A stretch of DNA of 64,000 bases. It comes from Porites lobata (Eukaryota; Cnidaria; Anthozoa; Scleractinia; Poritidae). The DNA is taken from positions 607,501 to 671,500 of the forward strand of contig CALNXK010000033.1 of NCBI GenBank assembly GCA_942486035.1, given 5' to 3'. A program made the translations under genes and the position numbers. Below, in pieces: positions 33,801-44,800 of the stretch. The first letter of the stretch is position 1. The number at the start of each line of letters is the position of its first letter. The notes beneath the pieces were generated by a model that made no database searches, had not been told where the DNA came from, and worked only from the letters and a program-made list of their open reading frames with translations.

Positions 33801-36800
33801 TGGTGACATTTGAACGCTGTCATCGTTAGCAATTGTAGTACGGAGTGTTCAAACAAGACATGTTCGGCCATGTTTATTTATTTGCCACATAAATAATTAC
33901 TACCCTTCTTCAACGCACAAATGAGGTTTTCCAAACTTCAAAACATAATATTCCTTCAAAATATTTCTCACAAGGTATGAAGATTGCATGCTCACGAAAT
34001 TACAAATTCGGTTTTTATTTTGGGAGAGCTAACGCCCAACTAAGAAACGCTCATATAGTTTTTGTTTAATAATTTTTATCTGTTTTGCCAACATCAGGCT
34101 ACGAACTTCTAGCTCCTTGCGAGATTTAGACCGAGTTTTGAACATCAGCCTTAAGTATCAAAATGCGAATACACACTTAAGATACAAACCCTTCCCGTAG
34201 AAGTAAAAGAAAATGGAAATCTGGTGGTGAAGGCTCTTAAGCAATTAGTTGATGTAACATGACAAATCTTGTTAAAAGCAATAGAGAATTCAGGCTAATT
34301 TTTCCAGAGCTTGCATTCAATTCGAGGTAAAATAACTGGGCCAAAATTTCGCTTTTTAAGATTATCGTGAAGTTAAGGCTACAACAAGTGTCTTCGAATT
34401 TAACAAAAACAATAAAGAGATGCAATCGAACCTCCAAGAATCCCTTTAATTTTTCACTATCCAGTTTTTCTTTGAAACTAATATTTCATTGAAAGCTGAG
34501 ATTTCTCGGGCAACAAATGGATCTATTTCATAGACAACAAAGTTTATGAGATTAACTTTGGTTAGTTTTCATACCGTAATGACATGGCCCACATCACTTG
34601 ATAAATATCGACATAACCATTTCTCTTACCAGGGCTTTTAAGATCTTTTGTCCAACATTTAGCCACGTGTAAGAACGGCAGCCATAACTACAACAGTATC
34701 AATTTCAACGCAGCTCGAGTTCCCTTCAAAGAACGATAAAGTCCTCTCTCATCCAACCTCTAAACCACAGAGAAAAAAGAAACAACATATTAGAAACCTT
34801 AAATGTATCAAGGCTTTTGAAGAGGTTAAGTTGAGGCGCTTCTTTGCGACCCATTAACTTTAAGTCTATCTGAAAGAGCGGAAATTTCTCAGTCGCCCTC
34901 ATCATTTGAATAAAACAAAAGCGGGCCGGGCGCTTCTCGGCTTCATAGTGGCACAACACACAAGGAGCATTTATACTTCAGCTTAACCGAGTTGTGTACT
35001 TATCGGTATTTTCGTTCAGTTGAATGTAAAGCAAGCAAATATTTATCTCATCAAGTAGAGTCAGTTTGCCTCGCATTGTAAACTGCTCTTCTCGGCCAGT
35101 ACTGTGTCTGTTTACTGGCAAGAGAAAATATTGAAGAACATTGCTAGTTAAACATGACAGAAAGCAATAGCCACCAACACTCCACGTTTGGAAACACTAA
35201 CCTCCGAAACCTTATAGAATCTCTATAAATTTTTAACAAACTTGACTGTTTTATTTTCAGTGTTCAAACTCTTTCTTACTTCGCTCGAAACTACTGAAAT
35301 ATTCCTTGGCGTTTTCGTCGTCGGCGACAAGAAAAATCGTGGTTTGCTGTTATCACAAATATTTCTGATAACTCGAGGACCTCGATGACAGCGGTCACGC
35401 TGTTTAACAGGCCGCATCGTTAAGTTTGCAAAACCACTCCTTTCCTAATGCAGCTATTTCCTCAGTTCATTTTCTAAACTTCCTTCCTGGCTGATAGGTA
35501 ATCTTTTGGAAATGAAATATGAGCGAAACGACATATGCTAGGGAATGGGTTTTTGAGGCTTGGCATCACGCATATTTTTTCAGGTTAGAAAGCTAAACAA
35601 GCTTTTGACCTTAACGAAAATACGTTTCATCGCAATGCGGTGGGAAGCGCGCGGAGAGCAAGGCCGACTTGGTTTGTTCAATATGGGTGGCCGCGAGAAG
35701 GCCGCGAGTTGTTTGCTCACCGTAAAGCGATTAATAATCATGTACTCGTCCTAAATTCAAGCTAGGCGCGTGCCTAGGAAATATTCTAGGAAAATATCGA
35801 CTTAGTTTCAGGTTTCGTGTACTGAAGAACCTCTCGAGGAAGACAACAAAACATAGATTTCATTACCGGATGAATTTACACGCCTATTTCGCGAGCCAAA
35901 CTTAGTGGATGACCTCGTAAGCATCTTGGAGCCATCTACAAAAGTAATCTATCTAAACGCATCCTTGATGAAAGGCAACCGGCATCTAACGTCAGTGTCC
36001 CGGGTTTGCAGTAAGTCGCGTTCCCAATAAAATACGTCAGACAAATTCAGATAAGATCAGAGTGGAAGGCAGCCGAGTAAATTGACGGTACCAGCTCCCA
36101 TTTTAGTCCTAGAAAGCAGATACTTTATCACAAAGCAGCTTTACAGATGTTTTAACTGCCATACTTTCGAGTTCTTCGGGAGCTTGTGGCAGAACTTGAA
36201 TGCGGTATATACGCTGAATTTTCTCAGTGAAAATGCTTTTTTTTAATCCCACTGGCCCTCTCTTCTTAAGAAAGTACATTAACTAATGAAATTCAAGATA
36301 GAGGCCTGTAAGATTATCAAGATATGTATTTTTGTCTTGTATCGTCGATTTGCGACTTATTGCAGTTCAGTAAAACTGAAGGAAATGTATTTTCGAAAAA
36401 TGATTTGTAAACCAAGAAAAATTATGGCAAGTTAATAAAAACCAAGACAAGGCTCAACGTCTCAAAAATGCATCCCGCCACGACTAAAAATGTCTTTGCT
36501 TCCAAGTCTTAAGCATTCCTTTCGGTTATTTTTAAGTTTTCTTAATGTAAAATAACCTCATTTAATCCGCAACTTTCCTAGCCCTACACCGTACAAATTC
36601 AAGAGGATTAAAATAGGGAAATGAGTTTTCTTCTTGTAACGATTTCTAGCAAAGTTAAACACATAAACCCGACAATAAACATAACAATTTGAATGATTTT
36701 ACTTGAAGGGTAGAGGCAGTGATAAGAGATGAGTGTGTGCTCTGTTAACATACCATGGAGGAAAATTTGCTTGAACCATTTTACTAGCAGAGGCAGTTGT

Positions 36801-36829
36801 ATATCGAGGATATGAAATGAAATTTAAAC
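30881..36829. other. Gene-poor AT-rich interval
   Basis: No convincing gene. Open frames of 60-85 codons only, without domains. A T/A homopolymer occurs near 31800. Confidence 0.5.
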
Positions 36830-36910
36830 TTCTGGGTCTGTGTGGCGCAAAATGCTATACCGTGGTGTTACCATTCAAATGAAACCTCAACAGTAGTACT
36901 TCCACATGGT
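36830..36910 (+). repeat. Single degenerate satellite unit
   Basis: GGGTCTGTGTGGCGCAAAAT, then GGTGTTACCATTCAAATGAA, then CAGTAGTACTTCCACATGGT follow the order of the ~105-bp family. One partial unit. Confidence 0.7.
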
Positions 36911-39900
36911 GCTAATAATTTCTTCGAGTTTTAGAAAATGAAATTGTGAGGTTTTTATGGGCACTCCTGAACTACAGTGAAAGAGTTATTGAAAAAATAC
37001 CCTGATGGCTACAACTTTGGATCTAACGTGCGTCCCGTAATTATGGCTCATGGACCCTAATATATCTAGAACAAAAGACTATTGTTCCCAAATCAACATA
37101 CAAACATAGCTTCTTCCCGACATTTTCAAATTCGATTGAATTCCTTTAAAACTAAGAGCAAAATGCCGCCTTGCTAGGGCTGGTGTGACATGCTTCATTA
37201 AAAGATTTCGGAGCCTTTGATAACCGGTTGCGAAATAAAGCGATTTTAAATTAGTCACAACAGTAAAAATCATCCGAAACTCTCTTAAGGTTCTCTCCCC
37301 TCGTAAAACGCCTGAGGCGAATATTTGTAGCGGATTTCTTGGTAACTTTGAACGAAATTCACTCAGTTAGATGCGTTTTTCATTTAAGTAAAAGTCGGTC
37401 AGTGCTACAATCGTTCAATAGCACCTTCCGGATTTACTAAAGGTTCATTTTGCCGACCTTAGGTGATAAATATATTATATAGTTAATGATGCTGCCATTT
37501 CTTTCCCCTTCTTCTTTCCTTCAACAATGCTTGGAAACTTCTTTGTAAACGAGAGGCAAGTCTGACACGGAACTTATTTCATGGCGTGTGACAAAACACG
37601 ATATACATCGCAAGGTGGGGCAATATAAATCAATCTTAAAAAGCACGCAATATTAAAACGTACCTGAACATGTGTGTTGTTGTCTCTAGATCTGAAGCGG
37701 GAGCTTTCTGGACGATTAAAGTTAATCGTTCCACCAGTGTAAAACGAATCATTTCGGTAGTGTTTTAAGCAGAGCTACTTAACGAATATCACGCGGCTTT
37801 CTTGCGGCTGAATTATTCAAATCAAGGGCATATCCGCGGTGATCAAAATGTCACCTAATCAAGACGCTGAGGCCGAGGAAATTTACGGGCGAATGTGAAT
37901 TCAAATGAACGGCTGACTGATGTATCTACGTTGTGGTTCATTGACGAGTGTCCGCTCAGAAATAATCCGCTTACGTGACGAAACAAACGAAACAAACAGC
38001 TTAACAGCGGCTAAAAGTAGCCACGAAAACGGTTAAAAACATGAATAAAATCGAGCCCGACATTGCACTGGGGTAAGATCTGAGGAGCGTCCGAAACAGA
38101 GAAACAATAGAGACCGTGATTACAATAAAAGAGGTATACTAAGATGATGCTGTGACTAAAAAGCGTCCACCGCCTCACGAGAACTCAAAAGGTTACACCG
38201 CACTTTCCCACGGAAATTTCGCTCCCGCTTGAAACAACAACTGAATTTGAAGCAGATATTATTGTTACCTGAAATCGGCATCCACTGTTGTAGCCTTCTT
38301 GAAAACACCACGCGGCAGTTATAGCTGGTTTAGCCAAAATTCTCGCCGTCATCCCGACAGCGGCGCTCCGCACAGCGCCTCATGAGCTATACGTTGTCAT
38401 CAATCATTCAATGATTTTTTGTACCAATAATGTATAGCTTTCTGTGTATATAGGGCACTGTTTAAACTAACATCAGCCAACTTTGGGCTGTTAAGAACCC
38501 TTTCAAGAAATTTGATCCTCCGAAGGAGCATGCACTTCTTCAAACATAAGTTTTAAAAGTTTACGAAATGATCACCGCTTTGACTGCCATAGCCATTCAT
38601 TCGATGTTTGACTGTTTTGAAAGTTAGTTGCAGGGTAGCTGGCCTGACATGCGGGGCAAAGCCAACGGACATTGAAAGTGACCCTAATCTATCATCGCAT
38701 CATTGAAAAGTAAACTTACTATGGAGTTTTTCTAAGAATTCAATTTCTCTCAGATCGTTTCTTTTCCAAGCGAAGGAGGAAAAAGGAAAACGAAAGGCTG
38801 AAAATTAGAGAAAGAGATGGCAGATGCGTATTTTTTCAAAGGGACCGCTTGTCTTTCGGCGAACGGTTTTGACACCTTTACTACCTGTTTCTATCCAGGA
38901 AAAAGTCTCTCAAATTCGATTACTGCTTGTAAAGTAGTTTTCGCACGTCGTAATGGAACTGCCACTGGTGTATTTGCAACCTGGCCGCAAACAGGGCACG
39001 TTTCTACCAAGGCGCGAACGAATACCGATAGGTTTGCTACGCGTCAATCTCTACAAGTTTATAACTCACTTTGCCAAGTATTTGTCAAAGCTGTTGCGAC
39101 GAATGTCGTCCTGTTGATTACGTTTAATTAAAAAGAGGTTGCATCTGAAAGCTGATGGCTCGTTCACCCTGCCAGCCGATAAATAATTAATTTGACTACG
39201 TTTCTCAACTACCCCAAGGTTTTATTTTACATGGGAGCGACACAAGACAATACATACGTCAGGGGAACTGTTCGTTAAAAATTTATTTCATTGAACTAAC
39301 AAACTGCTGTTTGGGCAAGACTGTAAATTTACAAAACCTTTCCCTGCTTATATAAATAATGATAAATGTAGTGTTAAATACACAGTTGATACGCGAACCG
39401 CTAACCACCGAACTGGCTAAGCAGTCTGTACCGAATAATTCGGTCGGCTGGAAGTACTCTTGCTAAATCGTTTGCCCAACAGTTAAAACCACTAACTAAA
39501 TTGACTCGACGTTTTCCATTCGCAACATGTTTACAAATTTTGAATTATAGCCCAAAGCTTAACTTAAACGATCACGTCTTTAGAATAATTCGCTTTCAAA
39601 ATATTTTGATTCTCTACATTTACTCTTGTTAAAATACTCCGCTATTTGATAATCACAGTTACGCAGGCAGGCGACTGAATAAAATAGTACAATCTATATT
39701 ACACTTAATATAATTTTCTTTATCGTTCATAAAAGTTTCTGATTTGTAACGCTACAATTTCTTTGTATTAGGCGAGAAGAAAATTGTCTATTTGCCAAAT
39801 AATCAACGAGATCACCTTGGATTTTAAGTACTGAATTCATATACACTGGCAAACTGTATCATTAGAGAAAACTCAATTTGCAGGCCGCCCAATGCGCCCT

Positions 39901-39952
39901 GGGCATAATTTAAACGTTCCTATAGTCCCGAGATTGGATAAATATGTTCAGT
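36911..39952. other. 3' flank of FoxA, no gene recognised
   Basis: AT-rich, with a somewhat GC-richer stretch at 37800-38370. A 104-codon plus-strand open frame at 38817-39131 has no domain. The FoxA 3' UTR must extend into 39952 and below, but I could not fix a polyadenylation site. Confidence 0.45.
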
Positions 39953-40840
39953 TTATGATAGGTTTGAAAAGCCGGCGATTCCCGCGCAACTTGACGGCGT
40001 AAACACACATCCCTGGTAGTACGGACTTGGTTCTGTTGTAATGGGATTCGAATCGTATGGTTTAGGCAGTCCTAGAGAAGACATTGAAGACGACATTCCC
40101 GCTGGGTGGTATGGACTGAAATGCATAGGATCGAAGCCTCTGAGATCCGCTTCATGCTCGGACGCTATGATATTCTTGATGGCGAATGGATGGTTGAAAG
40201 ATTTGTTCATAGACATGGACCCCATTGCGCCCATACCCATCGCTCCCATTGCACCCATAGCAGTCATGGCGCTGTAGGGAGACGGTGTAAGAAAGCTAGG
40301 CGCCCCTAGACTCTTAGGTCCTTGGACTTTCTGATGGTGCATCGACGAAACAACGGGACTGAGCAAGCCTGGTTTAGGAAGATCACTGAGGCTGGGCTTT
40401 TTATCGGCCTTGAAGCGCTTCTGTCTCCGGAGATAGCAACCGTTTTCGAACATGTTGCCGCAGTCGGGGTGCAGTGTCCAGTAGCTACCCTTGCCGGGTC
40501 TGTCGGGCGAGCGAGGCACTTTGACGAAACAGTCGTTGAAGGAAAGACTGTGCCGAATGGAGTTCTGCCATCGTTGTTGGTTTTGTCTGTAGAACGGAAA
40601 CAGGTCCATTATAAACTGATAAATCTCGCTTAGCGTCAGCATCTTGTTGGGAGATTGTTGTATGGCCATCGTGATGAGTGAGATGTACGAGTACGGAGGC
40701 TTTGCATGAGTATAACTACGACGGTACACTTTCTCCTTCGCTTGCTTGCTCTTTCCGTCGTCCATGGGATGGCCCTGAGTTTGAGGGTTTCCAACTCCTA
40801 AAGCGGCCGCTGGATTACAGGGGTTCATTGCTTCCATCAT
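39953..40840 (-). CDS. foxA: FoxA-type forkhead transcription factor, 295 aa
   Basis: A nuclear DNA-binding protein of the FoxA (HNF3/fork head) class, a pioneer factor family that in cnidarians acts in the blastoporal/pharyngeal territory and in animals generally in gut development. The forkhead domain spans about residues 46-144. It starts AKPPYSYISLITMAI, carries recognition helix WQNSIRHSLSFNDCFVKV (91-108), and has the wing ending NMFENGCYLRRQKRFK (129-144), which is the FoxA form. C-terminal motifs of the class are present: HPFAIKNIIASE (217-228) and a terminal YYQGCVFTP (274-282). A Met/Gly/Ala-rich stretch at 191-212 is low complexity. The N-terminus is short, about 45 residues. The start is the first of two adjacent ATGs. 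Intronless coding region; stop TAA at 39953-39955. No other gene lies within about 25 kb on the left or to the window end on the right. Confidence 0.97.
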   Translation of the reverse strand: MMEAMNPCNPAAALGVGNPQTQGHPMDDGKSKQAKEKVYRRSYTHAKPPYSYISLITMAIQQSPNKMLTLSEIYQFIMDLFPFYRQNQQRWQNSIRHSLSFNDCFVKVPRSPDRPGKGSYWTLHPDCGNMFENGCYLRRQKRFKADKKPSLSDLPKPGLLSPVVSSMHHQKVQGPKSLGAPSFLTPSPYSAMTAMGAMGAMGMGAMGSMSMNKSFNHPFAIKNIIASEHEADLRGFDPMHFSPYHPAGMSSSMSSLGLPKPYDSNPITTEPSPYYQGCVFTPSSCAGIAGFSNLS

Positions 40841-41009
40841 GTTATCGAATTTACTTGATTCCTCCGCAGATCGCGTCGATTTAAGACTCTCTCGTAAATG
40901 AGTGCAGCGACGTTTCGTACTGTCCTGTAACCGTCCTTCTTGCGCGAAGACTAGCGAAGATTACTCCTTCTTCCTAGCAATAAAGAAGTTTTATTTTTAG
41001 TGACAGTGC

Positions 41010-41016
41010 GTAAACA
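41010..41016 (+). promoter_or_regulatory. Candidate forkhead-binding site upstream of foxA
   Basis: GTAAACA, the core forkhead-binding heptamer, lies about 170 bp upstream of the foxA start codon. FoxA autoregulation is known in other animals, so it is a plausible autoregulatory site. A 7-bp word occurs often by chance in AT-rich DNA. Confidence 0.3.
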
Positions 41017-41040
41017 GGCTTAACGTGACATGTCTACTAG

Positions 41041-41052
41041 CCCCGCCCCCCC
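41041..41052. promoter_or_regulatory. Candidate GC box upstream of foxA
   Basis: CCCCGCCCCCCC, reading GGGGGGGCGGGG on the foxA strand, about 200 bp upstream of the start codon. It fits an Sp/KLF-type GC box in an otherwise AT-rich region. No clear TATA box was seen between here and the ATG. Confidence 0.35.
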
Positions 41053-41819
41053 TTTTGTGTCATGGGAAAGCCCTTTGGAGCCTTTTCGCCGTTTATTGAC
41101 ATAAGGGCCTTTGCGACCACCCGTGGGGAGCCATTTTATTAAAAGTTGTGGGGTCCATTATCGCTTGTCCATCACGAAGGCTTACAAACAAATTGCCGTT
41201 TCATAATTTATGAGCAAATACAATTATTTCGATAGGACCCTTTATGATTCGTTCCTATCTCGCATCCTTAATGTCAACACTAGACAAAGATCACCGTTCG
41301 CGCGGGACAAACTAAACATAAAATGTTGAGGTGCTGATATTTCTTAAAAGACAGGAAGGAGAGGGAGATATAGGCGGTAAAAGCCCTCCGTCACCACACA
41401 ACACCTTAAAAGCCATCTAATTTAGCATATGACTTATCAAATGGTTCACGTCAATACTGACCGCTCAGAAAAAGCGTGCGCTTAACATTCTTCTGGAGCG
41501 AAGATGTAACCTAGGCCATGTTAGCTTACTGTTGGTCCCCACAATTAGCATAACAACTGCGGACACAAATTCCACAAAGAAAAGCAATTACCACTGGAAA
41601 CCGGAATTTTCCATTTTCTTTCCTAAAAATTTTCTCTTTCTTCTGTTCCGAGCATATTTTTGGGCCGTCTGAGAACAAGTTTATTCCCAAATAAAGGAGA
41701 ATCGTGGCACCTGTTTAGGTTTCATAGAGCCATGAAATTTTGCTACCCTCCATGTGTAAAATCTACTCAGTACCCTCGCACCAGCAAGTTAGTTATGGAG
41801 CCATTCGATGACGATCTTA
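41053..41819. other. foxA upstream flank
   Basis: The likely promoter-proximal and regulatory region of foxA. No ORF with a recognisable domain. Confidence 0.45.
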
Positions 41820-41890
41820 CTTTTGACTGTGGCCGAAATTCATGACGGTGCGACCATTCAAATAAAACCTCTTCAACAGTACTAGCAAGC
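41820..41890 (+). repeat. Single degenerate satellite unit upstream of foxA
   Basis: CTTTTGACTGTGGCCGAAAT, then GGTGCGACCATTCAAATAAA, then CCTCTTCAACAGTACTA preserve the order of the ~105-bp family. About 1 kb upstream of foxA. Confidence 0.7.
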
Positions 41891-44800
41891 TACCGTTTGT
41901 TTTTCATTGGTTTAGTTTCTTTTCTTGAAATTAGACGTTGGGGAAGTTTTGTGATTAAAAGTGAAAAGGTGATGGGTGTGCGCCGGTTTTGTTCTGACTG
42001 CAAGGCTCATTATGAGGCGGCCGGGAAAACGCGCATTAAGAGAAAAACACACAGAAAAAATCCGAATTTCATTTAATAAGTTTTGCTAAACTGCTGTCAA
42101 ATCTGACCAATCATGTGGCTTAATTGTCAGAATCAATAACTCGGGAACGCTTGGCGAGCGATTTTTTAGCGCATTGCACGCATAGTCAATATTTTTATTT
42201 AGGATATTCTTGTTGGTCAACACGCGCGCAGCATCGCGATATAAATCATCAACTTTTTCTGCGGTTGATAGAGCGCGTGGGACAGGAGTGAAAAATGCAG
42301 AATTTTTAGAAATCCAATTTCTCATTTCCGGAAGCCGAAGCAATTAATTAACAAATTCGCCTCGCGTCAATCATTTCACAAAGGCTATATCCAGGTGCCT
42401 CAAACGACAGCTGTAGATGAAGCGAGATTATATTCGCCGCGAGCTTTTGAAATGACTTGGATGTACTCACTGACTTGCCAGACCTGAGCAGAAGTGTTAA
42501 CTTCCATTTCCTTAAGTTTTCTATGACCCCGTGGAGAGTCGTAGAGCGTCAAATGGAACAGAAATTTACCTTTTGTTCTATAGCACGCTATAGGGCGCAT
42601 TCTTGTTCACGAAATGAGCAATCGAACTGATGATCAGTGATGACGATGTATTGACCAACCAACTTAACACTGCTAGGCCTTGCAAACATATATTATTTGG
42701 TTGTTTCCGATTTTCAGTGTTTAAGGATTCCCTTTCTAAATGTTTGCGCCCGGGTTGTTAGCTAGTATTAACGATCTTTCTACTCCGTAAAGAGTCTTTT
42801 GAACAATTCCCGAACCAGTGGAGTAGTTTCAATTATGCCCAATTTATCGTGTTTGCTCAATGCCGGCAACATTATCTGTTTCTCGAAATGGCTTGCATTG
42901 TGTACTGTTTGCCGCAATTTAGGAGCTATTGCCTTATCCGTCTCAGAACAGGAAAGTGCTTTTGAATAGTCTATGCAGATCTTTCTTGAGCATGAATCGA
43001 TAGAGTTAATAGATTTGAATACTGAAGAGGGCTCAAATGCTCAAACGTGACATACAAGGATTAAAAACGACTTCGGAACGACAATTCCTCTTAAACTAAG
43101 GACTCTAATACTACGACACGCAAGGCATACACATTAAAACCCTCCTTTTCGCGATTCCGCATTTAATTGGCCACACTATTAATCACTACAATTCTTTTCA
43201 TTGTACTAAGCCGTTAGTTTAGTCGAACTTTTTCAAAGAAAAAAATCACCCCAATTACGCTCATCATTCTTCGGACGTCGGCTTTCTTTAGAAATTCTAA
43301 GTGACCTTGCGTGATGGTTACAGCCCCAAAAATGCTTTATTGGAATAAAAGGTGTCTCGGTCCCCCAAAGCATTTATCATTCATTAAGAAAAATCTCTTC
43401 CATGATATTTTTCGCAGGCTTTGGTCCTGCACTGGAGAGGAATCGAATTTTGCGGTTAAATTTAATTTGTGTGGTACACCTGTCAATGAGGTCTCGCGTT
43501 ATAACCTTGCTTATGTTAGTTTTTTGCTAATCTCGCTAAACTTGTTCGTTTTCATCAATAAGAATAGGAAATGCTCGACAGCCGACGACCTATTGAAACG
43601 TGTAACTAATTGGGGCCACTTTATTCCCGATTGTGCGAGTCTCTGTAAAGTTTTCATTAATTTTTTACTCCTCTTCGGCGCTACTACAACTCTGTCCCGC
43701 CAAAATTTAATATCATCTACCCAGAATCAAACTGACCAAAAAGCCGCGAAAATAATAAAGATGTTCGATCCTTTTTGCCTTAGGTATACGTGAAATAAAT
43801 AGGTTATTTCATTTTTCTAATAAGGAAGAGAGCTGTCATCTTTGGAAAGTTTCCCTTATGTTTGGAAAATGAGCTTAAAATTTAATATGTCGCTCTGCGA
43901 CTTTTGAAAGGTAAACAATGGCGTGGTAATACCTCGGCCGGGTCAGATAAAAAGTTTGCGAAATAAATTTCCATGGAAATATCTTGAACGACCCGGCTGA
44001 GTTTTCTTGCAAATCGGTCATTTGTCCGGGACTAAAATCTGTTAACACGGCCCAAACAATCTTATCCGTTCCTCCAAATAGTTGAAGAAATGGTGTAAAT
44101 AATTTCTAGTTTACAAAGCAGTCATCTGTAGAACAAACCGTCTACTATTTGTTATTCTTATACAGAACGAACAGAGTATCGATTAACTGAATATTTTACA
44201 GTTAAAGTTACTTTTCAAGAAATCCATTTAGGAGACGTTTATAAGAACGTGATAAAAGGCAGTTGATAGGTTTATTTTGGGCAGAGTTTGGGGGGTATTT
44301 TAAGCCTATGTTTGACAGCTTTTCCGCGTTCAGGAAAGGGAAAAATTCGTGAAATTCTATGGTAGCTTATTCAGGCTACTGAAGTAGGCGATGATAAGTG
44401 TAAAGATAGTGATCCGCAATTTATACAGAGGTCGCTAAATATTTGAGGTATCCGGCAAAATGTCAGCAAATACTAAGCCAAGTAAATTGCGCGCGCTTGA
44501 GAAAACGAACTACAACACCCACCGATCGATCAAAACTCCTTCCCGGCGTAATTTAAAATTCACAGGCGGCTTGCTAGGCGTGGAATCTGGAGTACAGCAG
44601 ACGAAACACGGTTGAAGAGTCGACGCCTATTTACCAAACTTTGGGCGTAAATAACTCCAGTTTTATTGGATTGTGATCCTTAGATTCGATGACAAAAAGT
44701 AAAGTTGTCTGTTTGCCCCGAGGCGCTTAATTATGAAGCACTTATCAGCCTCTTTGAGGTTCTAATCCCTTTAAAGGTCTAACTCAGCAGTAGCACATCA

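Noticed and set aside
38817..39131. 104-codon plus-strand open frame downstream of foxA
   Set aside because: No domain, no splice context and a length compatible with chance.
40041..40884. Several plus-strand open frames across foxA
   Set aside because: They are antisense shadows of the forkhead coding sequence, which is unmistakable on the other strand.
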